From Pseudomonas poae (GTDB lineage Bacteria; Pseudomonadota; Gammaproteobacteria; Pseudomonadales; Pseudomonadaceae), in contig CP034537.1 of the NCBI GenBank assembly GCA_004000515.1, positions 7,027,501-7,091,500 of the forward strand: 64,000 bases of DNA, written 5' to 3'. The notes beneath the pieces were generated by a model that worked only from the letters and a program-made list of their open reading frames with translations, was not told the origin of the DNA and searched no databases. A program made the position numbers and the translations under genes. Position 1 is the first letter of the stretch, and each line of letters begins with the position of its first letter. Of this stretch, positions 48,061-57,404 are shown in pieces.

Positions 48061-48561
48061 ATGTCCTACGAATACAAACTGATGCCCTCCCCTGTCGGCC
48101 AACTCACGCTGATAGCGCGCAACGGCAAACTCAACGCCATCCTGTGGGAAGTCGAGCATGCCAACCGCGTACGCCTGGGCGAACTGCACGAAGCCAATGA
48201 CTGCCCGGCGCTGTTGGAAACCGAGCGACAGTTGCAGGAATACTTCGCAGGTACGCGCAACAGATTCGAGCTGGAGCTGGATTTCGACGGCACCGACTTC
48301 CAGAAACAAGTCTGGCAAGCGCTGCTGACCATTCCGTTTGGCGAAACCCGTAGCTACAGCCAGATCGCCCAGCAAATCGGCAACCCCAAAGCCGTGCGTG
48401 CAGTGGGTGCCGCCAATGGACGTAATCCCATTTCGATCATCGCGCCCTGCCACCGGGTAATTGGTGCCTCAGGTGGCCTGACCGAGTTCGCCGGTGGCCT
48501 GGAAGCCAAGCAATATCTGCTTGCTCTGGAAGGCTCAGGCCAAGCGGAGCTGGCGTTCTGA
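48061..48561 (+). CDS. ogt: Methylated-DNA-protein cysteine methyltransferase
   Basis: This 166-residue protein has the acceptor Cys in the motif PCHRVIGASGGLTEFAGG, cut here by position as residues 130-147. A preceding FGETRSYSQIA helix-turn-helix binds DNA. It transfers alkyl groups from O6-alkylguanine to itself. The length and lack of an N-terminal AdaA domain fit Ogt. AGGAG lies before the ATG. Confidence 0.92.
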   Translation: MSYEYKLMPSPVGQLTLIARNGKLNAILWEVEHANRVRLGELHEANDCPALLETERQLQEYFAGTRNRFELELDFDGTDFQKQVWQALLTIPFGETRSYSQIAQQIGNPKAVRAVGAANGRNPISIIAPCHRVIGASGGLTEFAGGLEAKQYLLALEGSGQAELAF

Positions 48562-48664
48562 GTAAAACCGTACAACGTTGTTGTTCTGGAATTTTGTAAA
48601 AGAAATTTCAAAGACTCCCTGCGGTCCATACTTTCATCACCCACCCTTTTTAAGGAAAACGGTC

Positions 48665-49090
48665 ATGAAATTCTCCGCAGTCTCGCAATCCCTGTCCCGC
48701 TGGGCTGGCAGCCCGCGAACGTTCTATGCAGCGGTGGCGTTGATTCTGGTGTGGAGCCTGAGCGGGCCGTATTTCCACTACAACGACACCTGGCAACTGA
48801 TCATCAACACCTCGACCACCATCATCACGTTCCTGATGGTGTTCCTGATCCAGAACACGCAAAACCGCGACAACGACATCCTGCACATCAAGATCGACGA
48901 ACTGTTGCGCGTCTCCAAGGACGCACAAAATGCCGTGCTCAGCCTGGATGGCCTGGACCGCAAAGAGCTGGAAAAACTGCGCCAGCAATACCGCAGCATC
49001 GGCAGTACCGGCACGGTGAGCCTGAACAGTGGTTGCGGCGATGTTGCAGACGACGCAGCGCAGGACAAGACTGACCTGAATCAGGCATAA
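48665..49090 (+). CDS. Low-affinity iron permease family protein
   Basis: This 141-residue protein starts at the ATG at 48665, after AAGGA. It has two membrane helices (residues about 20-37 and 47-63) and the family segment IQNTQNRDNDILHIKIDELL. An alanine- and aspartate-rich tail follows. The family is related to the fungal Fet4 iron permease and its activity in bacteria is not well shown. A terminator follows at once. Confidence 0.82.
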   Translation: MKFSAVSQSLSRWAGSPRTFYAAVALILVWSLSGPYFHYNDTWQLIINTSTTIITFLMVFLIQNTQNRDNDILHIKIDELLRVSKDAQNAVLSLDGLDRKELEKLRQQYRSIGSTGTVSLNSGCGDVADDAAQDKTDLNQA

Positions 49091-49125
49091 AAAACGGCGG
49101 TTGGAGACCATCCAACCGCCGTTTT
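49091..49125 (+). terminator. Rho-independent terminator
   Basis: AAAACGGCGGTTGGA and TCCAACCGCCGTTTT form a perfect 15-base stem with a 5-base loop. It ends the iron-permease transcript and, being symmetrical, also the leftward DUF4142 gene. Confidence 0.9.
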
Positions 49126-49142
49126 CACATCAAGTGACGCTA

Positions 49143-49671
49143 TCAACCGTCGCCTTGATGGCCTTTGCCGTAGGTCGACGCCAGGGCACGGGCTTTTTGC
49201 AGACGTTCCTCCAACTTGGGCAGCGTCTCATCCACCAGGGCCTTTATTTCCGGCACATCGGACGCAGCGCCTTCTTGCTTGAACAGAGCGATGGCGTCTT
49301 CGTTTTCCTTGACCTGCTGCGCGGTGTAGGCGGCGTCGAACGAGTCGCCGTCCTTGAGTTCAGGCATCAGGGTTTCGGCTTTGTCGATGATCTTCTCGCG
49401 CGGCGCCACCGGCAGGTCGAGCTTCTTGGCGATGGCCGCCAGGTGCTGGTTGGCCAGGGTGCGCTCGTTGATAACCTCAATGGTGTAGTCCTTGATTTCC
49501 TGGGACGAGGTTTTGGCGTGGGCCATGCGACTGGTTTCGATATCGGCCATCCCTTTGGCCGAAGCCTGCTCGATGAATTCAGCAGGCGACTGGGCGAAAA
49601 GCATTGCTGGCGCCGAGGCCCAGCAGCATCGCGAAACTGGCGGTGCGTAACCGGATAGCCATGCGGCTCAT
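49143..49671 (-). CDS. DUF4142 periplasmic protein (one-base break)
   Basis: The ATG at 49671 opens a signal peptide (MAIRLRTASFAMLLGLGASNAFA) if one T is removed from the run TTTT near 49606. The mature part has AEFIEQASAKGMADIETSRMA and continues as a helical bundle of about 150 residues, the DUF4142 pattern. Corrected length is 175 residues. Role unknown; the family is linked to envelope stress. Confidence 0.75.
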
Positions 49672-49811
49672 GATGGGTTCCTCCAGGGCAAAAAATAAGT
49701 GCGGGGGAACACACCCCGCCCTGAATTCGAATTTTCAGGACGGCAAAGGTTTAGAAAAAACTCGTCAGTGCGACGAACGGTCGTCACGTCTGCCCCCTAT
49801 TTGAAGCAGTC

Positions 49812-50707
49812 TCATGCCAATACATCCTGTACCCGCCCCGTCAACCACTGCAATCCAGAATCCCCGCCCCGCCGCGCATGCCACGCCAACTCCACCGCAA
49901 ACGAGGGAACATGAAACGGCGGCGGCACGGCCACTAGATGCTCGCGGTCAATGTTCAGCAAGCCTCGGGAAGACACCGTCAATATCAAGTCCGTCCCCTG
50001 GATCAACTGAGGCGCCACGCCCCAATGCGGCAGGCTGATTGCCACATGCCGGCGCTCACGAATCGCGGTCAACGCTCGCTCGTTTTCCGGTGTGCCGCTG
50101 CCGCGCATTTCCAGCAGCACATGGGGCGCGACAGGTACGTGGCCAGGTCCAGCGAGCCGTCATCCGGTAGGCTGTCGCGATCCACCAGGCAGGTGTAATG
50201 CTCTTCGAACAGAGGTGTTGTGCGCAGTTCGGCGGGCATGTCAGGGAATACGCCGGCGGCCAGGTCAAGGTCGCCATTGAGCACGCCATCAACCATGCCT
50301 TCACGGCTCGCCTGGATGATTTGCAGGTCGATACCCGGAGCCTCGCGACGCAAGGTGCGCACCAACCCGGGTAGGAAAATCGCCGCGCTATAGTCCGACA
50401 TTGCCACACGAAACCGGCGTTTGGCCGATGCAGGATCAAACCGGTTCGGCGCCAGCAGCGCTTGCACGTGGGCCAACGCTTCGGCCAGTGGCGTGGCCAG
50501 CTCCAGCGCCCGCGCAGTCGGTACCAAGCTACCGCCCTGACGGACCAGCAACGGGTCACCCAACAAATCCCTCAAGCGTGCCAATGCATGGCTGACTGCC
50601 GGTTGGCTCAGATGTAAACGCTCGGCGGCACGGGTGACGTGGTGCTCGGTGAGTAAGGCGTCGAGAATCACCAGCAGGTTGAGATCGATACGACGCAGAT
50701 CATTCAT
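49812..50707 (-). CDS. LysR-family regulator (one-base break)
   Basis: The HTH LLVILDALLTEHHVTRAAERL and recognition helix LSQPAVSHALARL mark a NodD/SyrM-like LysR protein starting at 50707. The effector domain is broken at a C run of four near 50129, one short; restored length is 298 residues. It is divergent from the DMT gene at 50794, which it probably regulates. Confidence 0.82.
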
Positions 50708-50793
50708 TAGCTGCATGCCCCACATAAGAACTTGGAATTTAAATTTGCGCGACGAATAGCCTAGAGTCCAGCAAAACCTCTGGGAGACATCAA

Positions 50794-51282
50794 ATGACCA
50801 CGCTGCATTGGGTAGGCTTATTGGCGCTGGCGGTGATCGCCGGAGCGGTGGTGCCGTTTCAAAGTGCGATCAACGCCAACCTGGGACGAGGGCTCGGACA
50901 CCCGTTATGGGCCACATTGGCATCGTTGCTGGTCAGCATCATTGTTTTGTTGCCGGTGATTCTGGCACTGCGTTTACCGTTGCCGAGCCTGACGTTTATC
51001 AGCAAGGCCCCGCTGTGGATGTGGGTCGGTGGTGCGTTTGGCGTGTGTTTTATTTCCCTGGCGTTGATGCTGTTGCCCAAGCTCGGCGCGTCGGGGTTTA
51101 TTGCACTGGCCATGGCCGGGCAGATTCTGGCGTCGTTGGTACTCGATCACTTCGGCCTGTTCGGCCTGGTGGAACGCCAACTGACAACGCCCCGCGTGTT
51201 GGGGGCGTTGTTGTTGATCGGCGGCGTGGCGTTGATCCAGTTCAGCGCCAGCCCTGCCCGCAGCTTGGCAACGGCGGGCTGA
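50794..51282 (+). CDS. DMT-family transporter, YdcZ (DUF606) type
   Basis: This 162-residue protein has five membrane helices, half the usual DMT size, as in the YdcZ family whose members pair to make a full transporter. The LGRGLGHPLWATLASLLVS and GASGFIALAMAGQILASL segments are typical. The substrate is unknown. GGGAGA lies before the ATG. Confidence 0.82.
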   Translation: MTTLHWVGLLALAVIAGAVVPFQSAINANLGRGLGHPLWATLASLLVSIIVLLPVILALRLPLPSLTFISKAPLWMWVGGAFGVCFISLALMLLPKLGASGFIALAMAGQILASLVLDHFGLFGLVERQLTTPRVLGALLLIGGVALIQFSASPARSLATAG

Positions 51283-51283
51283 T

Positions 51284-51360
51284 CAGCCCTTGTCGAGGGT
51301 GCGCATTTTTTGCGCAAGGCCCCACAGCAACAACGCCGCCGCCGCCAACAACGCACACAC
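51284..51360 (-). pseudogene. C-terminal scrap of a membrane transporter
   Basis: The minus strand reads a hydrophobic helix followed by LAQKMRTLDKG and a stop at 51284. This looks like the last 25 residues of an MFS-type protein whose remainder is missing. It sits next to two other gene remnants. Confidence 0.3.
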
Positions 51361-51376
51361 ATTAAAGCGTGACAAT

Positions 51377-51757
51377 TTACGCCGGCGGTGGATGCAAGTC
51401 GCAATTGCGCCCGGCTTTGGCTACCTGGCCGGGCAAGTCATGGCCCAGCAAAGCCGGCAGGCGGCGAGACATTTGCAAAAAATGCGGCAGGTCGATACCG
51501 GTAGCAATCCCAACTAAGTTTTTCCAGGCCGCCGGACGCAGGTTTTCGATGAGTACGTCGGCATCGCCGAGCAGTTGCTTGATCAGATCCAGACCTTGAG
51601 CAGACTTAAGGTCCAGGGCCAGCGACTTCTTGTTGCGCGATTGCAGGTACCACCACAGCGACGTACCGTCGTGAAGCTTCCGCCATTAGCGAAGCGGATC
51701 GCCCTGTCCCATGGCTTCGATCTTGATCACCTTGATACCGCTCAGGGGAGCCGTCAT
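51377..51757 (-). pseudogene. Remnant of a family III CoA-transferase (CaiB/BaiF)
   Basis: From an ATG at 51757 the frame reads MTAPLSGIKVIKIEAMGQGDP, then a stop, then LWWYLQSRNKKSLALDLK and DADVLIENLRPAAWKNL, all hallmarks of this family. The usual stretch between PLSGIKV and VIKIE is missing, and the C-terminal 250 residues are absent. It is thus a heavily deleted gene. Full enzymes move CoA between carboxylic acids. Confidence 0.7.
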
Positions 51758-51860
51758 GGGGTGTACCTCTTATTCTTGGAATGTGCGGCCAAGACTGAAG
51801 CGCAGACACAGGATAAATCCAACCATCAGTTGGCAAAGACCGTTCACCAAATGCGAACAC

Positions 51861-51972
51861 TGTAGTGAGCGGGCACCCACGCTGGGGGCGACGCCGCCCT
51901 AAATCCAGGCACCTCAGTCTTTCTGAAATACCGAGGCGTCCTTGTTTAGGGCGGCTTCGCCCGCTCACTACA
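51861..51972. repeat. REPIN-like double palindrome
   Basis: TGTAGTGAGCGGG at 51861-51873 is matched by its exact complement at 51960-51972. A second inner pair (CGCCCTAAA / TTTAGGGCG) also matches. The TGAGCGGG arms are of the REP kind common between genes in fluorescent pseudomonads. It lies between two gene remnants and may have promoted their deletion. Confidence 0.7.
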
Positions 51973-51990
51973 ATTGAGCTCCGTGGGTGC

Positions 51991-52080
51991 TTACACCACC
52001 GCCTTCGCCTCATCGCGCACCGCGACGAACAACTGCAGGGTGATCAGATCCAGTCGACGCACCAGGCTCTTGTGCAACAT
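51991..52080 (-). pseudogene. N-terminal remnant of a LysR regulator
   Basis: Twenty-nine codons read LVRRLDLITLQLFVAV, the first helices of a LysR protein, then run into unrelated sequence and stop. The remaining 270 or so residues are missing. Its ATG overlaps the stop of the epimerase gene. It was probably the regulator of the deleted CoA-transferase. Confidence 0.55.
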
Positions 52081-52753
52081 CAGTGACGCTCGTTGGCCAA
52101 GCGGTTGATCTCGGCTTGCTCTACCACCGGCTGCGGCGCACCAACACTCGCCGCCTGCAACATCGCCCGGCCGACGGTCTCGGTACTCACCACCCAACCT
52201 GGTTTTACCCGGCGAAAGAACGACAGCAACGGCCCGAGCACGGTATAGAACGATTGATACAACGGCGTCTTCGAACGCACGCCATGCAACGGCTGGATCA
52301 CCCCGGCCGAAACAGATACACCGCCTTGAACGGCAGGCGCAGCAAAGCGTTCTCGGTCTTGCCCTTGACCCGCGCCCACATCGACTTGCCGGCCTCGGAG
52401 CTGTCGGTACCGGCGCCGGACACGTAGATAAAAGTCATCTGCGGATTGAGCCGTGCCAGGGTGCTGGCAGCGACCAGAGTGAGATCGTAGGTCAGGTGGG
52501 TGTACTTGGTTTCATTCATCCCCGCCGACGAGACGCCGAGGCAGAAGAAACAGGCATCGAAGCCTTGCAGCAAGTTCTCCAGGGGTTGGAAATCCAGCAT
52601 GTCGCTGTGCAATACCTGATGCAGCTTGCCGTGCTCCTGGGTCAGGGGCGTGCGACCAACGGCGACCACTTCCTGCACGTCAGCGGCCAGCAGGCACTCG
52701 CGCAGCACGCCTTGGCCGACCATGCCGGTGGCGCCGAATAGTAGAACTCTCAT
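52080..52753 (-). CDS. NAD(P)-binding epimerase-like protein (one-base break)
   Basis: The start MRVLLFGATGMVGQGVLREC is an atypical SDR Rossmann motif (GxxGxxG), and the protein has an FIYVSGAGTDSS strand. The break is at a G run of four near 52302; with five, FRPGVIQPLHG continues to a stop at 52080, 224 residues in all. Members are small NmrA/YwnB-like oxidoreductases of unknown substrate. Confidence 0.78.
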
Positions 52754-52845
52754 AAGGGGACCTCAGCGGCAAGCCGCAAGCTTCAAGCGCAAGTTGAATG
52801 CAATTCAGCTCGTAGCTTAACGCTTGCGGCCTGCAACCGCCCCTT

Positions 52846-53667
52846 TCAGAATGCGTTGCGAAAAATCTCCTCAATCTGACGTTGGTCCGCCCGACGCGGA
52901 TTCGTCAGCCCACACGCGTCCTTCAACGCATTGGTGGCGAGCAATGGAATGTCTTGCAACTTGGCGCCCAGCTCGCGCAAGCCGGCGGGAATTTCAACGT
53001 CGAGTGCCAGGCTGCGAATGGCGGCGATGGCGGCTTGGGCGCCCTCTTCGTCGGTGACGCCCTTGACGTCTGCGCCCAGTGCGCGGCCCACATCGCTCAG
53101 GCGTTTGGCGCTGACGCTGGCGTTGAAGCTTTGTACATGTGGCAGCAGCACTGCGTTGCACACGCCGTGGGGCAGGTCGTAGAAACCACCCAGTTGGTGG
53201 GCCATGGCGTGCACGAAACCCAGGGAAGCGTTGTTGAAGGCCATGCCGGCAAGGAACTGGGCGTAGGCCATGTTTTCTCGCGCAACCTTGTCGCTACCAT
53301 CGCGTACCGCCAGGCGCAGGTTGGCGCTGATCAGTTCGATGGCCTTGATGGCACAGGCGTCAGTGATCGGCGTGGCGGCGGTGGACACGTAGGCTTCGAT
53401 GGCGTGGGTCAGGGCATCCATGCCAGTGGCGGCGGTGAGCCCCTTGGGCATGCCGACCATCAGCGCCGGGTCGTTGACCGACAGCAGCGGCGTGACATTG
53501 CGGTCGACCTTGCCGTGCAACACCAAAAAGCGCTGCACTTCGGCGATCTCGGTGTTCTTGGTGGTGACGAACGACAGGCGTGAAGATTCGTTATCCAGGT
53601 ACCAGTCGGCGTGGGCTGGCACGGCAGCGGCGACCAGCAGGGCGAAGGCCAGGGGTTTGATTGACAT
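52846..53667 (-). CDS. Deletion fusion: YceI N-terminus joined to iron-type alcohol dehydrogenase C-terminus
   Basis: Residues 1-20 are a signal peptide ([15 protein letters not shown]) and residues 21-52 are the start of a YceI lipocalin-like protein ([20 protein letters not shown]). At about residue 53, in the codons for KVDRN, it turns without break into the C-terminal two-thirds of a group III alcohol dehydrogenase: [32 protein letters not shown]. The NAD-binding half of the dehydrogenase and the body of YceI are both missing. The joined protein would be exported and is unlikely to work. Misassembly is the main alternative. Confidence 0.72.
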   Translation of the reverse strand: MSIKPLAFALLVAAAVPAHADWYLDNESSRLSFVTTKNTEIAEVQRFLVLHGKVDRNVTPLLSVNDPALMVGMPKGLTAATGMDALTHAIEAYVSTAATPITDACAIKAIELISANLRLAVRDGSDKVARENMAYAQFLAGMAFNNASLGFVHAMAHQLGGFYDLPHGVCNAVLLPHVQSFNASVSAKRLSDVGRALGADVKGVTDEEGAQAAIAAIRSLALDVEIPAGLRELGAKLQDIPLLATNALKDACGLTNPRRADQRQIEEIFRNAF

Positions 53668-53770
53668 AAAGACTCGTGGGGCGAAAAACCTGCACGAACC
53701 TTAAGCGCAATCCAACAAGCGGCGCAAATCCAATGTGGGATAGGGTTTGTGTGGGAGCTGGGGGATGCTT

Positions 53771-54532
53771 TTAGATCAGTGCTTGCTGCACCTCTCGCAC
53801 CGTCTGCTCCAAGCTTGCCATGTGCAAGCTCAACACCCGCTCCACCGGCGCCTGGTGCATTGGCCAATGCAGCGCCATGCTCCCCACCAATCGCCCATTG
53901 GCCCGCACCGGCAACGCCACGGCGCGTATCAGGAACGGCAGCCGCACCGGGTATTCCCAATACCCCTCTGTCCGCTGGCCAAACCCCTGGTGTTGGCTTT
54001 GCTCGCAAGCACGGTATTGCTCATCCGCCGCCACGTGCTCCCTGCCCGCCAGACGCTGCACTTCTTCTGCCGGCAATTGCGTGAGGCACGCCTTGCCCAT
54101 CGCCGAATGAAACAGGCTGGCGTGCTGGCCGACGATCTGGCAGTTATTGGGATAGAGCTTGCGCAGCACGCCGGGGATCGCACTTTCCATGACTTCCAGG
54201 CGCTCGCCGTCAAAGCAGGACAAATCCACCACCAGCCCGGTGCGCTCGCTGAGTTCCAATAACCAGGGCGCCGCGCTTTCCACCATTTGGCGCTTGAAGC
54301 GTTGCTGCGTGTCGCCGAACAAGCGCCGGGCACGCAGACGGTAACGCCGGTCGCTCAGGCCACGGTAGACCCAGCCTTGATCCTGCAACGTGAGCAACAT
54401 GCGCGACACGGTGGCCTTGGGTAAATGCGTGAGGTAATGCAGTTCTTCCAGCCCCAAGGCCTGGTGCTCGCCCAGCAACTCGACAATTGCCAGTGCGCGC
54501 TCAACCGAGCGTACGGTGCCTGTGTCGGCCAT
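53771..54532 (-). CDS. IclR-family regulator
   Basis: This 253-residue protein from the ATG at 54532 (AGGGAG upstream) has the IclR winged helix RSVERALAIVELLGEHQALGLEELHYLTHL, here residues 8-37. The effector domain has HASLFHSAMGKACLTQLP. It is downstream of the amidase, transporter and M20 peptidase genes on the same strand and probably regulates them. Confidence 0.85.
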   Translation of the reverse strand: MADTGTVRSVERALAIVELLGEHQALGLEELHYLTHLPKATVSRMLLTLQDQGWVYRGLSDRRYRLRARRLFGDTQQRFKRQMVESAAPWLLELSERTGLVVDLSCFDGERLEVMESAIPGVLRKLYPNNCQIVGQHASLFHSAMGKACLTQLPAEEVQRLAGREHVAADEQYRACEQSQHQGFGQRTEGYWEYPVRLPFLIRAVALPVRANGRLVGSMALHWPMHQAPVERVLSLHMASLEQTVREVQQALI

Positions 54533-54596
54533 GTTCGATCTCCCTGATGCCGGTGGATGATCATTTTTCACAGCAAGATACAGGCCCGGTCGTGCA

Positions 54597-56038
54597 TCAA
54601 CCTGTCGATTCAAGGCAGTCCGGTGGTCGACGCTGCACCCATTGCGTCAGCTGTTCGTGGGCGTAGGCCAATTGCAGCACCGCACGGTCCGCCTGGGCCG
54701 GGCCGATGATCTGCACGCCCATGGGCAGGCCTTGGGGTTGAAGCCCACCGGGATACTCATGCTCGGCAAACCGGCCAGGGTCGGACCGATCACCACTTCC
54801 ATCCAACGGTGATAGGTGTCCATTTCGCGCCCACCGACGAGGCGTGGCCAGGCGTGTTGTGCATCGAAAGGGAACACTTGGGCGGTAGGCAACAGCAGGA
54901 AATCGTAACGTTCGAACAGTTTGGCCAACGCGCGATACCACTCGCTGCGGTCCACCGACGCCTGGTACACCTGCTGGGCACTCAAGCCCAGGCCACCCTC
55001 CACTTCCCATTGCGCCTCAGGCTTGAGCAGCGTGCGCTTTTGCGGGTTCGCATAGGCGGCGCCGAGGTTGCCGTGCACCAGCCAATGACGATGCACCAAC
55101 CAACTGCGCCACAGGCGCGCCATGGAGAACTCAGGCTGGCAACTTTCCACTTCGCAGCCCAACGTGACGAAATCGCCGAGGGCCGATTCGCACAGGCTCA
55201 ACACGCCGTCGTCCATCGGCAGGTAGCCGTTGTAATCCCCCAGCCAGCCCAGGCGTGCGCCCTTGAAGTCACGCTGCAAGGGCTGGCCCAGCACTGCCGG
55301 ATCGTCCTTGGATGACAATGGCACGCGTGGGTCATATCCCGCCTGGATGCTCAGCAACCGCGCCACATCCGTCACGCTGCGCCCCATCGGGCCTTCGGTG
55401 CCCAGTTGCTGCACAAACAATTCCGGCGTCGGCCCATACGGCACACGGCCTTGGGACGGGCGTAGGCCAAACACATTGTTGAACGCTGCCGGGTTGCGCA
55501 AAGAACCCATCATGTCGCTGCCATCGGCCACCGGCAGCATGCGCAGCGCCAAGGCCACCGCCGCCCCGCCGCTGCTGCCGCCCGCGACGAGACGCGGGTC
55601 ATAGGCGTTGCCGGTAGTGCCGAACAGGCTGTTGTAGGTTTGCGAACCCAGGCCGAACTCCGGCACGTTGGTCTTGCCGATGATGATCGCGCCGCTGGCC
55701 CGTACCCGCGCCACGCTGATGGCATCTTCGGAGGGCACATGTTCGGCGAACAACGGCGAACCCAATGTGGTACGCAAGCCCTTGGTGGCCGCCAGGTCCT
55801 TGATCGCCTGGGGCATGCCATGCATCCAGCCACGTGACCGGCCTTGATCCAACTCACGATCACAGGTCCGCGCCTCAGCCAGCACCTCTTCGGCATCGCG
55901 CAGCGACACCAGCGCATTCACACCCGGGTTGAAACGCTGGATCTGCGCCAGGTACGCCCGCATCACGTCTTCGCACGAGACCTGCCGCGCATGAATCGCC
56001 CGCGACAGCTCACTGGCATCCCAATCAACAATACTCAA
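54597..56038 (-). CDS. Amidase (one-base break)
   Basis: The amidase-signature family is shown by the catalytic Lys of HGMPQAIKDL, the Gly/Ser loop VAGGSSGGAAVALALRM with cis-Ser and nucleophile Ser (residues about 152-176), and the DGSDMMGSLRNPA strand. A C run of four near 54734 should be five; the C-terminus then reads NPQGLPMGVQIIGPA and ends at 54597, 480 residues. It hydrolyses a small amide. It is in line with a transporter and an M20 peptidase, suggesting catabolism of an N-acyl or amide compound. Confidence 0.88.
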
Positions 56039-57345
56039 GGCTTCACCTCACTTGAAAACGGCTGCGGCCTCTTGGCCCTCGGAGCCTCCTGCATGCAGTA
56101 GGTGCCCAATAGCGTGAGCACGCAAGCAAACAGCACGTAGAAGGATGGCGCCACCGGCGTGCCCAGTACTTTGGTCAGCCAGGTGACGATCAACGGCGCG
56201 AAACCGCCGAACACCATGACCGCCACGTTATAGGCGACCGACACGCCGGTCGAGCGCACTTCGATGGGAAACTGCTCGGCCAACGCGGTGGGTGCCGGGC
56301 CGAAGAACCCGCCGATGGCCGTGCACAGCATCACCTGCATCACCAGCAAACGCTCGATGGAAGGTGCGGCGGCTACCCACACGTACAGCGGGTAGACCAT
56401 CACAAAAAATGCCAGGGTGAACGCCATCAATACCGGGCGCCGACCGAGGCGATCCGACAACATGCCCGACAGCGGGATCACCACGGTCATCAGTGCCACC
56501 GCCAACATCTGCACCATCAATACCTGGTCCAGCGGCAGGCCGAGGCTCTTGTGCGCGAAGGTCGGCATGTTCACCAACACCACGTAAAACGACACCGTCG
56601 CGCCGCAGGCCAGGCCCATGGATACCAGGATGCTGCGCCGATGCTCGCGCACCACTTGCATCAGGCTCGGCGCCGGGCCGGTGGCATGCTTGCGTGCCTC
56701 GATGAATTCTTCCGGGTCTTCCATGTGCCGGCGAATCCACAGCCCCACCGGGCCGATCAGCAAGCCAAACACAAACGGCAAACGCCAGCCCCACAGGTCG
56801 AGGGTTTGCGGCGAAAAGAAGTGCGTGACCATCGCCACCATCGCCGCCCCGCCAAACACCGCCAGGCACTGCCCTACCAACTGCCAGGAGCCGTAAAGCC
56901 CCTTGCGATGAGCCGGCGCACTTTCCACCAGGAACGCCGTGGCGCTGGCGTACTCACCACCGGTGGCGAAGCCCTGGAGCATGCGCGCCACCACGATCAG
57001 CATCGGCGCGCCCATGCCGATGGCGGCGTAGTTCGGCGCGAAGGCGATCAACGCGATGGACACAGTCATCAGCCGGATAATCAGTTGCATCGCAGCCTTG
57101 CGGCCTTTGCGGTCGGAATACATGCCCAGCAAAATCCCGCCCACCGGGCGCATGAAAAAGCCCACGCCAAAGGTGGCCAGGGCCATCAGCAGCGATGCGT
57201 ACTCATCCTCTGACGGGAAAAACTGCCGGGCAATGATGCTGGCCAGAAAGCCGTAAACGATAAAGTCATACCATTCCAGCGCATTGCCGATCACGGCCGC
57301 CACCACCTGGCGGGTGCGGGATACGCCTGTGTGTGAAGTCTGCAT
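56035..57345 (-). CDS. MFS transporter, metabolite:proton symporter (MHS) type
   Basis: This is a 436-residue protein from the ATG at 57345, with GGAG 8 bases upstream. It has 12 helices and the MHS marks IGNALEWYDFIVYGFLAS, GGILLGMYSDRKGRKAAM and GFATGGEYASATAFL. These symporters take up dicarboxylates, betaines and similar acids. It overlaps the amidase start by 4 bases, so the two are coupled. Confidence 0.88.
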   Translation of the reverse strand: MQTSHTGVSRTRQVVAAVIGNALEWYDFIVYGFLASIIARQFFPSEDEYASLLMALATFGVGFFMRPVGGILLGMYSDRKGRKAAMQLIIRLMTVSIALIAFAPNYAAIGMGAPMLIVVARMLQGFATGGEYASATAFLVESAPAHRKGLYGSWQLVGQCLAVFGGAAMVAMVTHFFSPQTLDLWGWRLPFVFGLLIGPVGLWIRRHMEDPEEFIEARKHATGPAPSLMQVVREHRRSILVSMGLACGATVSFYVVLVNMPTFAHKSLGLPLDQVLMVQMLAVALMTVVIPLSGMLSDRLGRRPVLMAFTLAFFVMVYPLYVWVAAAPSIERLLVMQVMLCTAIGGFFGPAPTALAEQFPIEVRSTGVSVAYNVAVMVFGGFAPLIVTWLTKVLGTPVAPSFYVLFACVLTLLGTYCMQEAPRAKRPQPFSSEVKP

Positions 57346-57404
57346 GAGGAACACTCCATTCAACCGATCGTGGGAAAGGGTCCAGCGGCAGAAAAAGGCG
57401 GTCG

